From: Spirometra erinaceieuropaei
Lineage: Eukaryota; Platyhelminthes; Cestoda; Diphyllobothriidea; Diphyllobothriidae
Direction: 5' to 3'
NCBI GenBank assembly: GCA_902702965.1
Contig: CACRXP010000006.1
Location: forward strand, 3,326,814-3,390,813
Length of the DNA stretch: 64,000 nt
The translations under genes and the position numbers were made by a program. A model generated the notes under the pieces. That model ran no database searches and was not told the origin of the DNA. It saw only the letters and a program-made list of their open reading frames with translations. How positions within the stretch are numbered: the first letter of the stretch is position 1; every line of letters starts with the position of its first letter. Below, one piece after another: positions 9,851-21,895 of the stretch.

Positions 9851-11299
9851 ATTTTTGAGCGCGAAGCGCCCCGATCCGCTCGACGGTGGGAAACCTTTGT
9901 CCTTTGAGAGTCGTCTACATATGTGCAGATTTGATTTCTACACAGGCGTCTCGACAACAATGTGCTGCCGAACTGTGTTTTATACAAACCTCCAGTCAAC
10001 ACAGAACTGGCGAGACGCGTAGAACTTCAGCACGGCCAACGAATGATCCAAGAGTTACATTGTCAGAACTCTCGTTCACGGAAAAATGACAAGACGTAGT
10101 GCATAAGGAGCAGCTTTTTCCAATATTCAAAAACATCCTAGGACAAATTGCCATGCTACTTTGTGTGGGTGGGGTCTTAGTCTGTACCTCTTAGAGACGC
10201 TAAAATTACAAATTTATTGAAGGGAATAAGAATCAACCCAGAATAGGTGGTTATTCAAGTTGTTGGCAACATATACATTTTGCTCGGTTACCCTGCGCCG
10301 TAAAAACCTTTTTGAGGGATTTACACCGAGTTAGTGTATTAACTTTTAAGGAGATTACATAGTTGAAATTCCAAACTGGAGTTGATATCAGAAAGCATAT
10401 CGAAAACGCAGGGGAGGCATGCTTGTGAGTCGAACCGCTCACGGCTATACCATGCAGCGAGAACAAATGGGCGAAACGAGTGTTTGCTTTGAAAAGTTTC
10501 GACTGAGCTGCTCTGTGGCTCCATAGTCCACCTCTATAGATGCCTTGGTGCAATAGAATTCCGCATAGCTAATCGGTTAAAAAAATATACTAGGATCAAA
10601 TAGGAAAACAATTACGAATGCGCCTTTAAAATGTCGAACGGAGGAGGAAAAGAATAAGGGACTATAGAATTCGTAGCTGGGGTCTTTCGATATTCACCTT
10701 TTGTCGTTTCTGGGCGACTCTGAGTGATTTTGAGTAATTGACTGACAATTACTAGAATCACCGTCATAAGAAGGTAAAACTTTACGCACTTCAATAATAC
10801 GTTGGTTTATAAATTTAGACTGTCTTTTAGGGATATCGAGGCATCCAAAGTCATGACTAAGAATATGGAAGGAACGTACACTGAGAATTATAGGTGGCGC
10901 CTTCAAACGAGTCAGGACAGGGGAAATGGATGGTTGTGCCAGGCTTCGCTGGCGGCCAGCACATCACACCATCGTAGATTGATGGACAGAATACCTTTAT
11001 TCCTGTCGGAAGAAGAAGAAAAACAACCTTAATAGATCACAGACAATAAGAGGAAAGGCAGTAAGTACAATTTTTGACGAAAGAGTGCAGACGATGGTCA
11101 TTAAAATGAACCGCCTTGCGCGTACAGAAGAACATTTAATCCAAAATGTGTCCAGCAAGAAAATGGGTTAGGATATATTTATCTCTCAGCGACATGCTCC
11201 CGAACCGGTTTTTAACACACTCGGTAGCCTTAATTAAATTACTCAGGTGCAAATTCGGACGCGATTAATATAGAACTGGTGCTGACATTTAACGTATTT
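9851..11299. other. Unclassified sequence
   Basis: Only short frames of up to 100 codons, overlapping on both strands. No repeat family from elsewhere in the window was recognised. Confidence 0.4.
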
Positions 11300-12250
11300 T
11301 ACAATTGGGGTGATGTTTCATAAAATTTTAACCGAAATTCTGAAATATGTTTTGATTCGAAAAGATTAGCTTAGTGGGGTTTTAATATTAATTATGGTAC
11401 CGGATAATTCAAAGATATTCCAATTAAAATAGGATGCTGGCTTCTAAATGAACCTCTTCTCAACCGTCTGCAAAATCTACACTCTGTAAAAGTGATAACT
11501 TAATGAGTATGGATTTTTCCCATTGGGTTCCGATCACCTTATAAATTTAAATATATTGTATAGAAAAAGTATGCAAAAATATTCTCTCTTTTACTCAGCT
11601 GGTAGCAAATTACGTTTTCTTCAGAATTTCCACTTGAACGAAGAACACAATTAGGTTTATAAAACTGTCTTCAACTTCCGAATAATTATTTGTTCCACCT
11701 CCCGTTACAATTGTATTGAGGGCTTCCAAACTACACACTGTGCACATTCTCTCGAGAGAAAATCAAACAATTTTCTATGCCTTTAGGACAAGGTCATATG
11801 GAACTAATAAAATTGTGCAGTGTATAAGGACCAGGTTGCATACTTTAGAAAAAATGTCGACGCAGTAGTTTATGAAAGGTCCAAAAAATCTCACAAATAG
11901 AAACTTTTTTTTAAAAATCAGAAGATGTCCTCTATTCAAGTAGAAAATGTTAAGAAGTAGCTTGCTACTGAACGAGTTGAAGGGAGAATATCTTTTGTCC
12001 ATGCTTTCTATGTAGGCTATTTAAATTTTTAAGGGCATTCAAAATCAATGTAAACAAATCCATACTTAGTAAGGAATCATTTTTACAGAGTGCACATTTT
12101 GCAGACGGTTGAGAAAAATCTCATTTAGAAGTCGGTGTGCAGGCGGGATGCACGATACTTAATGTTACAGTCCTACGCAAGTAACCTTTTAGAATTAAAA
12201 ACATATTCTAGGATTTTGGTAAGCATTTCAAGAGACATCACATCTACATA
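11300..12250. mobile_element. Foldback MITE, diverged F1-like copy
   Basis: The left part has TTTCATAAAATTTTAACCG and ATTCTGAAATATG; the right part mirrors it, ending CATCTACA-TA at 12250. Both ends are diverged, so 11302-12248 is approximate. The loop (around 11690-11870) is in the reverse orientation relative to copy 1. It abuts the next F2 element with a single shared TA, as if one element had inserted at the edge of another. Confidence 0.65.
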
Positions 12251-13245
12251 CGTGCGTGACCTATCTCATGAAATGTTGGCGGAAATTCTGAAATGCGTTT
12301 TCGCTTAGGAAGGATTACTTGGTCGCGGTTGTGATATTGATTATCTTAAGGCATACTCTTATAAGATTTTAGACTCGGCAGGATGTCGGCTTTAAAATGC
12401 ATATCTTTTGAATCTCCTGTAGAAAGCGTGCTCGATAAAAAACGACTACTTAAGTAGCCTGCATTTCTCCCATTGATTTTCGATGGTTTTGAAAATTTGA
12501 ATATATCTTATAGAAACCACAAACAAAAATGTGCTTTCTTTTAGTCAATCAATAGAGAATCACGTCTTCTTTATATTTTATACTTAAGAAAGGAGTATAA
12601 TTAGGTTTTAAAAAAGTTTCTAATTATGAGACTTTTTAAGACCGCGATATGTCCATTCACATAGCATCGTACATGGCCGTTTACCACTGCTCCTCATGAA
12701 ATGTACAACATGGTCCGCATCCATTGCAAAATTTTATGACCCTGTATGATATCTCTTTAATGACATAGAAAAATATAGGATTTTCTTTACGCGGAACGCA
12801 TGCACCTCGTAGAGTGTAATCACTTAGCGCTAATGCAACGAATGGTCAGGCTCCAAGTTTTTCGGCAATTAGAAAACGTTTTTTAAACCTAATTATACTA
12901 CTTCTTTAAGTAAAAAATATAAAGAAGACGTGATTTTCTATTAATTAAATAAAAGAAAGCATATTTTTGTATGTGGTTCGTATAAAATATATTTGAATTT
13001 CCAAGACCATCGAAAATCAATAGGAAAAATGCATGCTGCTTAAGTAGTCATTTTTAGCCGAGCGTGCTTTCTACAGGAGATTGAAAAGAGGTGCTTTTAA
13101 AAGCCGATATCCTGCCGAGTCCAAAGTGTTATAAGAGTATGCCTTATGTTAATCATTATCACAACCACGACCAAGTAATCCTTCCTAATCGAAAACGCAT
13201 TTCAGAATTTCAGCCAACATTTCATGAGATAGGTCACACACTGTA
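12249..13245. mobile_element. Foldback MITE, subfamily F2 (copy 1)
   Basis: The inner element is about 12251-13243. The left end reads TA-CGTGCGTGACC (diverged from CAGTGTGTGACC) and the right end GGTCACACACTG-TA. Inverted arms of about 370 bp flank an asymmetric loop at about 12640-12850. It shares TCTCATGAAATGTTGGC with other F2 copies. No coding sequence. Confidence 0.8.
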
Positions 13246-14682
13246 TGTGCGTCCCATTGTTCTCAATTTAAATAAAATCTGTTGCTGTTAAAACAAGCAG
13301 GGTTCTGAAAGTAGTGTACCCTATGAATTATTGCTTCAAATGCTTTCGCAGTAAGTGCGCCCTCTAAATTAATCCTAGCGTGGTCGCACAATGCAAAACA
13401 GTTGGGAGAAGAATGGGTACACTGTGCATAGGAGTTGCAAACCCAAACACACAAGATAAGCGAAGAAGTAAGCCACTTAAATTGCGGTGAGACCGAAATT
13501 TCAGGCGTTGCTCTTGAGACGACTCGTATCGAGAATGACCTGTCCGAACTTTGCGCCTTCTGGTGGATTTAATCACCATATGACTGGCTGGCGAGCACGA
13601 CGGACTACTGAACAGTTCTACAAAATGCCGCAAGCACACAGAAAAATACTTGTAGCCGGTAGGGGAAACAAGGAGAGACAGAGAGAGAAAAAGGGAGTAG
13701 GGTTTCTTCTAAGATTGCATGAAGCACGAGACGGTGGGTCTGTGTGTGGTCGGTTAATCGATTAGATAGGGTTCAGTGCCTGCACTTACTGAGCTGTGTC
13801 TCACCTTATTAGAAAAGCGCATCTTAAAGCTGTCTTTCATTCACGCCTTCGGTCAGCCGTGTTCCGCTGGAGGACGGACAGGACTTCATTCGAAATTATG
13901 GGAACAGTAGGTGACAAAAGTTCCCCACCGTTACCCGCCAGTTAGCCCCACGGTTAGAGTGGTTCGACTGTCCTGATCAGATCAGCCGGCAGTTCCTTGT
14001 CTATGCATGCTACCTCTAGCCCTATATAAGAGGTTGCATGCAGTTACGAAGGAAATCACTGTGAGTGTTCTCAATATCACCTGGCAACTCGGTAGACCAG
14101 ACAGATACCAAAGTGGATCGTCTGGGTAGAAAGGAGACTGCGGGGAATTCGATCACGGCGCGTCCCTTGAGCAGAGACCACGCGGTAATCCGTGGTTGGC
14201 GGTAGATGTGCTGGACTAACACAGGGCTAGATCGCAGCTCGGAAGGCGTTATCGGGAATACGCATTTAGGACCAATGTCGACACTGGGGGAGGAGACCGA
14301 TTGGAATCCCTGTCGCCCCCTTTCTTGTTATTATGTAAAATCATGGTCAATATACGTCAAGGTGGTGGTCTTCGCCTTGCCAGCCACCCGCGCCCTCTCT
14401 CTCTCTCACCTCCGCTCTTCTTGACTCTGTCCTGACACAGGGTCCAGGTGGGGAGTGGAGGAGGGAGTGCGGTAGATGCTGCGCAAGTCTACTCTCAATA
14501 TAAACTAATTCACGCGTAAGTCGCCGTGTCTACCCCCACCTCGTTGTGAGTACACGTGGACATAGTCGGCAACGACAGACGAACATCCGGTTTGCGGTCA
14601 AGTTCACCCTTCGCACGCTAGATCAGACCTACTCTTATGGCATTCAGAATCTGCGCGATACGGAGGCCGAGGAGGGCGAATC
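13246..14682. other. GC-richer unclassified interval with R4 fragment
   Basis: No gene recognised. At about 14440-14520 a segment containing GGTCCAGGTGGGGAGTGG and GTCTACTCTCAATATAAAC matches, in reverse, sequence at 51.07-51.16 kb (repeat family R4). A CT-rich tract lies at about 14395-14410. Confidence 0.45.
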
Positions 14683-15679
14683 TACAGTAGATGTGCTAAC
14701 TCATGAAATGTCAACCAAAATTTCGAAATGCGTTCTCGTTTCGAAAAGATAAATTAAGTAGTATTGTAAAACTAATCACGATGCAGAATAAACCTATAAT
14801 GATCCAGTTAACTCAGGGTGTCGGCTTTCGAAAAAACTTATTTTCGGCTGCATGCAAGATCTATACTCTGAAAAAAATGACTTCTTATGTAGCATGCAAT
14901 TTTCTCATTGATTTTCGATGCTCTTGAAAATTTAATTATATTTCATGGAAAACATGCATAAAAATATTCATTCTTTTATTTATTCGGCAGAAAATCACGT
15001 CTTTGTCCAATTTCATGCTCAAAAGAGGAGTATATTTCGGTTTTAAAAACTTTTCTAATTCCCGAATAATTTGGAACCCGAACTGCTGTTACAATTGCAT
15101 TCAGGGTTTCAGAACTACAAGCTGTATATTTTTCGTGTACGGAAAGCCATGCATTTCTCTACGGTGTTAAGAGAAGACCATATGAGGTTCATAAAATTAA
15201 GCAGTGGATTTGAGCGATATTGTTAACTTTACAAGCCACATTCGTAAATACAGATGCATGACGTTTCATGAACGGCCACTTAACGTTATTAAAAAATCTC
15301 ACGACTAGAAGCTTTTTAAAACCGAAATATACTCTTCTTTTGAGCATGAAATTGGACAAAGACGTGATTTTCTACCGAATAAATAAAAGAAGGAATATTT
15401 TTATGCACGTTTTCCATGAAATATAATTGAATTTTCAAGAGCATCGAAAATCAATGAGAAAATTGCAAGCAACATAAGTAATAATTGTTTGCGGAGTATA
15501 GCTCTTGTATGAAGCTGAAAATAAGTTCGTTCAAAAGCCGACACCCTGAGGTAACTGGATCATTATAGATTTATGCTGTATCATGATTAGTTTTACAACA
15601 CTACTTATTTTATCTTTTCGAAACGAGAACGCATTTCGAAATTTTGTTTGACATTTCATAAATTAACACATCTGCTTTA
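14683..15679. mobile_element. Foldback MITE, F1 (copy 2)
   Basis: The inner element is 14685-15677. The left end TA-CAGTAGATGTGC is intact; the right end reads CATCTGCTT-TA, with substitutions. The arms are well matched over about 380 bp. The central loop (about 15060-15300) lies in the opposite orientation to that of copies at 2073 and 49347, seen from TTACAAGCCACATTCG versus CGAATGTGGCTTGTAA. Confidence 0.85.
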
Positions 15680-15999
15680 TGTGAGCGGTTGGATCGCTTG
15701 ACCAACCTCGTACACTTCCCCCCCCCCGTACCCAGTCGAAAGTAAATCGACATGGCTGAAGCACGCACTACCAGAGGCCTGACTCGCATTCCATGTCATT
15801 TGCTAAACTTTGATAGTCTGCAGAGTTCGCTCATAGAGCGCCTTCCTACCCCGCCTCTAGCGGGGTATTCGCGCATTATTTACTAGAAATCCAAGGTTTT
15901 TTGCCTTTGTCATAACTGCTTGTCTTTGGTCCTTTTTACATGGCATAAACACTCAGCGACTGTTCGCAAACAAATGAAAGGACGGGAGGTGTAACACCG
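15680..15999. other. Unclassified spacer with poly-C run
   Basis: A run of about ten C residues begins near 15718. Nothing else was recognised. Confidence 0.4.
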
Positions 16000-16120
16000 G
16001 CCGGTACTGTCGTGCTGCCTATACTACGCGCCGATGTGCGGCTCGAGAGAGAGTCCCGAGGCACAGAAAGAAGAGTGAGTTCTGTAATGCGATCGGTGAG
16101 CGCCCCTCCACCACCGTTTC
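16000..16120 (+). repeat. SINE-A tail fragment
   Basis: Shows the GTGCGGCTCGAGAGAGAG hairpin half, AGAGTGAGTTCTG and CGATCGGTGAGCGCCCC of the SINE-A tail. Head and body are missing. Confidence 0.65.
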
Positions 16121-16734
16121 GCCTCGTCGGCAATCTTGTCTCCATTTGGATGCCGCAGAAACTGTCTGAGTTTCCCCTTTCATTCTGAGCTCCTCCTCTT
16201 AGGTATTTCCCGCTTCCGTGGGGCAGATTAACGATAGATAGTATGCTAAATTTAGAGAAACTGTCATCTAAGAGGCTTGAAAGTGGGAGCAGTTGGTTTG
16301 ATTGCTCAGATTAAAGCTGCCTTTAACTATGTTGAAGAAGCGACTATTTTTAGTCTAGACGACATGCCGAAACAGGTTAAGGCGAAAACTGTCTGTCTTA
16401 TCTTGCAAAAACATGTTCAAATATTTATCAAAGTGGACCAACTGGTGACTTTGTTTGTCTGTTCTCTCTCTCCGCTGGATATCCGTACCAAATCCACTGT
16501 GGCGTGTGGAAGTGCGGGCAGCCTTTATGCACGTGAAAACGGAATTTTTTAAGTCTCCAAAGGTCGGGTACCACCAAACGCAACTTCATAGGTTGGCTTC
16601 AAGGAAACACTGAGACCATTATACGTAGGGACCCAAATGTCTTTCAGGGATTTTTTTCGAGATAAAATTTGATTGTAAACTGAGGCACATATTGGCTGCA
16701 TAGCGGCAGGACCCGTGACAAGCGCCTGTCTTTT
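16121..16734. other. Unclassified sequence
   Basis: A 91-codon plus-strand frame at 16277-16552 has no recognised domain. No repeat match was noted. Confidence 0.4.
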
Positions 16735-16790
16735 GTCTTTCCATTCTCCCTTGTCTTTGTCGGTAATAGCATTCTGCATTCTGAACCCTT
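16735..16790 (+). repeat. SINE-A body fragment
   Basis: Matches the 3' part of the SINE-A body: CATTCTCCCTTGTCTTTG then TCGGTAATAGCATTCTGC. Head and tail are absent. Confidence 0.6.
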
Positions 16791-16849
16791 CTGACTGCAA
16801 GCAGTCAAACTAGACCATAAATTCTAGGTCGGATGTGGTTTCGTAGCCC

Positions 16850-17100
16850 CCACCTGAAGTAAACAAAGCCCAGTCACCTCTAATACAGAACCAGTGGTAA
16901 TAGGGGTTTTCACGGGTGGTGCCGGGGAACGCGCAGGCGACGGGGTCAAGTAGTTGTGTGCAAAAGGAAAGCTATTGGAAACGCGCGGTTGCACTTTGAA
17001 TGGTTGAAAAATAGTCACACGAACCCCCCAACCCCCAACTATAACGCCTAGTCCGAAACTCTAACCCTAACCCTTAACCCCAACCCCCAACAGTATTGTG
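16850..17100. repeat. Dispersed repeat with degenerate CCCTAA tract
   Basis: CAGTCACCTCTAATACAG near 16870 is followed at 17060-17092 by CTAACCCTAACCCTTAACC and C-rich sequence. This repeats the association seen at 6.47-6.6 kb. The tract is short and irregular, so it is not a telomere. Confidence 0.45.
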
Positions 17101-17956
17101 TCCATAAGGTGGGACTACCAAATCGCATCTTAACAAATTATTCTATTTGCGAACTGATAGCACCTGGGACGTCTGAGGGGTTTTTGTAGATGTTGGCGGG
17201 CCCTATCTCTAGCGGCTTCCGAATATTTATTTTGCACACTAACGAAGCATAATTTTCGAGTGGATCGAAAATGACAAAGTGCCTAATAACAAGAAAAAAA
17301 ACAATCCGCTTCAATAACCGAGATTGTCGTGTCGTTCGAATGACTATCAAAAGCCTAGGGACTCCACAGGATGTTCAAAAGTGAATCAAGAAGCCAGAAT
17401 GCTTTAGCCTACCAGTTAAATTTTGGGCAAAACTAATTCCAGGCTCAAAACTACCGAACAGATGACGGCTTCTTCTTTGAGTCACTAACCTTCGTCTTGG
17501 ACAATGTAAATGAGAAGGCCTCTGTATTTACCGGGTTCGAAGCTCTTAGTTTAGGAATGCCGACAGCCATATCCGATATCACTTCTTCAAAATGGCTTGT
17601 TTCCCACCAATAAAACTCAAGAAAATGGAAGTCCAGAAAATGGGGCTTTCCGAAACCTAAACAGTCGTATATTCACATCAACGTGCCATAATTTCAACAG
17701 AGCAATGGACTGGACAAAGTTTCACTTGAATAGTACACTAGAAGTGGGACCCTCAGCCGGCTTACAAATTTTAATTCGTGTGTGAGACTGATAACACAGC
17801 CAGTTTTGATCCCCAGAACCTCGGCTTTCCTTACCATAAGCTTTTGTTTTACACTAAAATCTGCTGTCAGAAGTGCACGTTTACCACGCAGATGACGGAC
17901 GACATTCCGATTGGCTGCAGACTTTCTTGCGTCATCGGCCTCCTCAGACAGTTAAG
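17101..17956. other. Unclassified sequence
   Basis: Only frames under 85 codons and no recognised repeats. It lies downstream, on the minus strand, of the candidate KH exon and could be intron. Confidence 0.35.
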
Positions 17957-18307
17957 TAACTATCCTACTGAGGAGCTCCCTCCAACCTCCTCCTCTGCTA
18001 TCCTCAAAGCGCCCAGACGGTGAAAAGGCTGCCCATCCAAGGTGAGAAGCCCTGTTCCGAGTAGATCACAGTCAACCTTCATGAGGCGCACAGTCCCCGC
18101 CAAATTTCCGTGGAGCACTTTCGCACCTTGACCACCCTTTCCAATCACCATTTCCGGGGCGTGGCCTGTCAGAGAGATCTTTTTCCGCGCCTGACGCTGG
18201 CCTACGGTCCACGTTGTCAAGCTGGTCGCCCGTCCAGACAGACTGGCTAGTCCTGCGTGCCAAGTTGGGGCATGCTGGTCTCGAGCGTACAATGCCTTTC
18301 GTGCTGA
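17957..18307 (-). CDS. Possible exon encoding a KH-domain-like segment
   Basis: A minus-strand frame open from about 18330 to 17960 contains VIGKGGQGAK, matching the GXXG loop of KH RNA-binding domains (VIGKGG). About 25 residues on come LTLDGQPFHRLGALRIAEEEV, in which the strand-then-helix pattern fits the KH third strand and last helix. KH-like residues span about 17984-18181. Upstream, a pyrimidine-rich stretch ends in CCCACAG at 18308, a plausible 3' splice site; a donor may lie near TCA-GTAGGA at about 17966, but it is weak. The frame has no ATG start nearby. It could be a single exon, a decayed copy or chance. The family is inferred from motif pattern only. Confidence 0.35.
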
Positions 18308-18309
18308 CT

Positions 18310-20671
18310 GTGGGTGAGACAGGAACCTCGTTGTCTTCTAGTTTAGGTGGCAAAAACTGGTGATCACGAGGGCCAGACGGCAAATCGGCCTACCTTAGAC
18401 CTACTGAGCAGTGCGCAATCAACATCGAAATTCATGTCTCACCCGCGGTCGGCATAAGCGATGCGCATTAGAGCCAGGATACGTACGCCGTCATTGCGTC
18501 CATATTGCGCATGTTAGGCATTGAACTCCTAAGTGCCAGAAGAAAGGTGGTAAATGTAATTTCCTAGAGTTTATATAGATGAAGTACGCTTCGCACTTCC
18601 GCCTCTACATTTAACGGATTATGCCGGAGAATAAAGGGTTCTGAGACTGTACATGACTGTACATGGTGCTAACCCTATCAATCGGTGCGACTGGGACACT
18701 ATCCTAGGCTGGATAAAGTCTAACACCTTGCAAACCACCACAACCGTCTTTTCGGACTTATTCGGTACAAAGGTCTGCCTCTGGCTTGCCAAAAACCTAT
18801 ATCAGATGAGTATAGTGATTAGCAGACAAAATACACGTCGGGGAAGTATGAGGAGGAATACAGCTACTTGGAAAACGCCTGCGAGTCCTCAAGTAGGCGA
18901 ACATGCAGAAACCTCATTTCAGTTTTTCCATCTACAACCAAGTTTCTTACGCTGCCTTTGAGCATGAATACAAAATTTCAGGGGAAATGATCAATCGATC
19001 TGTAAATAAACCGTTTCTATCCGTCGAATTTCACCTAAATCATGCACTTTTAAAAGCAGTCTTCATGAACTGATGTATGCAGTAAGGAAGAGAAGTGAAG
19101 AGAAGAGTCCCAGGAAGTAGTCGTCAAGAAGGAGACGCAATAGTGTCTCCTTCAAGAAAGCGATGTGTCAGATTTACCTCATCGTTGACAATTGGGTCTC
19201 CAAATTTCAAAAAAAACTAAACACACATTGAAAAGAACATGTCTTTTCTCTTATTGCACCAAATGAAATGCACAGTTCAAGCGTTACAGAAGGACAGAGG
19301 TCGCCTTGGTTGCTAAAATTGTTATCAGTTACGCACCGTCCTCAATATTCGTTCTATATTATCATACTGTGTACTAACTAAATCCGTCTACCTATATTTA
19401 CGTTTGCTAATATACGCTATGCGTCGTTTTATGGTATACCAATACAATGGGTTTAGTGTGTGCTCATCTCAATACCTCAAGTGGAAGCCTATCATCCTTT
19501 TCCATTCCACTTACCAAAACCGCCTCCTAGAGAAAGCGCGAGCCCAGAAGTCATAATAATACACTGAACAAAGGTCATGCATCTGTGGACTTCAAATATA
19601 TCTGCAGGTATGTCGACTTCATCTTCGAGTATCTTTACGCATTCTAGAGTAGCATGTTTTGATTTGTCTGCTTACTGAGGAAACAATCTCCCAAAACTCT
19701 GTTGAGGCATCCATCTTCGCCTCCTGTGAACGTTTCAATAATAATCGCCTTCATAAAACTATGCCAGTGGCAGCTAACAACGGGAGCATCCAGCGCCGTG
19801 CCGCTAGTTTATTGTCATGTGTGTTTCGACAAAATAGCGATGCACTAGAATTATGGAAAGTGAAGGCTCCGTCCTAGATGACGTAGCAAAAGAAAAATTG
19901 GCAGTTGCTGGGAGTGGACCCTTAGATATCTGTCATTTTAAAAATAAACTCTGAATCTCCAAAGCCAGAGCCACGAGAATCCGTTTTGCCGCCCGCATTT
20001 TAAGACTATTACTTTTCAGCCTGACCGTTCTCTTCTCGCAGATCTCCAGTGTCGGCTGCTATTCCACAGTTTTCACCTGTGTCTGTCCTCAAATGACTCT
20101 TTGACTGCACGTCAGATGGTAGCGCAAAGCCTTGTAAGCCGCAGGAAGATCGATGCTACGGTCGTTTATGCGTTCATCCGACAACTTCATATCGTAAAGC
20201 CGTCACGTCTGATACTCGCACCAAAGCGGAACTGGCGCTCAATTCGGGCAGCACATAAGCCATATATAAATTCGAATTGGTTCCTTGCAGAGCCAGTTGG
20301 TGTTCGGACATCCTCCTCGCTGCGTTAAATCAGTACCCCAAAATGAATGGCAGTCTCCACGACCACATTCTAGTCGCAGGCAACGGTCGGCACCCCTCAT
20401 TCCTCACCGTCACTCAACTGAAAGCGTGAGGAGGGTTTGAGCACGAAATCCGACCAAGTCTTGGGACCCCTTTAATAGAGCGGGCGTCGCATGGGAATGT
20501 GATTTGATGGGCTTTCTATGGTCGGACTGTCAAGGCTACTGGCTTCTCCTAAAAACCCTCTCGGGTAAGCTTTCATAGCGGAGAAATGCCGGTGGCGAAT
20601 GACGCGCGTTTCTCGTGGAGGCTGTCAATCTGTCGGGTGTTTGTTGGTTGTGGGAAAACTGTACACTGGAC
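18310..20671. other. Unclassified sequence with one PLE-end fragment
   Basis: No gene recognised. At about 19095-19165 the sequence GAAGAGTCCCAGGAAGTAG and AAGGAGACGC matches, in reverse, the far 3' end of the PLE at 54.5 kb, so a solitary minus-strand PLE end remains. The rest holds only short frames, the longest being 102 codons at 18653-18961 with no domain seen. Confidence 0.4.
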
Positions 20672-21895
20672 TACAGTAGGTGTGTTTATTCCTGAAACGT
20701 TAACAAAAATGCCAAAATGCGCTTTTCGTTTCGAAAAGATTAATTAAAAAGGATTGCAAAACTAATCATTACGCAGCATAATTCTAATGATAACTCAGTT
20801 ACCGCGGAATGCCGGCTTTCGAATGAACGTCCTTCCGGCTGCATGCAAAAGCCACACATAGGAAAAATGACTAGTTATGTTGTATCCATTGTTCTCATCG
20901 ATTTTCGATGCCCTTAAACATTCAATTATATTTATTTTAAACATGCATAAAAAAATTCATTCTTTTGCTTATTCAGTAGGATATTACGTCTTCTTCCAAT
21001 TGTATGCTTGAAGGAAGGGTATAGTTCGGTTTTGAAAACGTTTCTAATTGCGAGATATTTTAATACCGTGAAATGACCGATTATAAAACGTCAGGTCTCT
21101 GAATTTACCAATGTGACTTGTAAAGTTGACAATATGGCTCAAATACGCTGCTAAATTTTATGAACCCCATATGCTCTCATCTGAAGACCGTAGACAAAGG
21201 TATGGTCTTCCCTACGCGGAAAATATACGAATTACAGTTTGGAAACACTGAATTCGGTTTTCAAAACTCTTCTTATTTTCAAAAAATTTCGAAACCGACC
21301 CGCCGTTACACTTGCTTTCAGGTTTTTCAAACTACAAACTGCATACTTTCCGCGTATGGAAAAACATACGTTTCTCTACGGTCTTAAGAGGCGATCATAT
21401 GGGATTCATAAAATTTGGCAATGGATTTGAGCCATATTGTTAAATTTAAAATCAGCATTAGTAAATGCAGAGACATGACGTTTTATGAACGGCCATTTCA
21501 CGGTATTAAAAATCCAATAAATATGTATTTCCCGAAAACCGAATTATATTCTTCCTTCGAGTAAAAAACTAGAAGGAGACTTAATGCCCCACCGAACGGG
21601 CAAAAAATGAATATCGCCATGCATGTTTTTTATGATATATAGTTGCATTTTTAAGGGCATCGAAAGTCATTGAAAAAAATACATGTTACAAATGTAGACA
21701 CTTTTTACAGAATATAGGCTCGATGTGCAGCCGAAAAGAAGTTCGTTCAAAAGCTGGCATCTTGAGGTAACTGAATTATTATTAAATTATGCAGCCTGGT
21801 GATTAGTTTTACAATCCTTCTTAATTAATCTTTTCGAAGCGAAAACGCATTTCGGAATTTCGGTTGACATTTCATGAGTTAGCACGCCTACTTTA
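20672..21895. mobile_element. Foldback MITE, F1, fully palindromic copy (copy 3)
   Basis: The inner element is 20674-21893, with ends TA-CAGTAGGTGTG and CGCCTACTT-TA. At 1220 bp it is the longest copy. Unlike the others it carries the central loop segment in both orientations: CATATGCTCTCATCTGAAG on the left and its mirror with GGCGATCATATGGG on the right. The whole element therefore folds around about 21283. Confidence 0.85.

Noticed and set aside
13940..14035. LTR-like promoter (TATATAAG near 14022) and tRNA-like GGTTAGAGTGGTTCGA
   Set aside because: No paired LTR, polypurine tract or primer-binding site was found; the similarity is too short.
17060..17092. Telomere array
   Set aside because: Only two to three irregular CCCTAA-like units within C-rich sequence; not an ordered terminal repeat.
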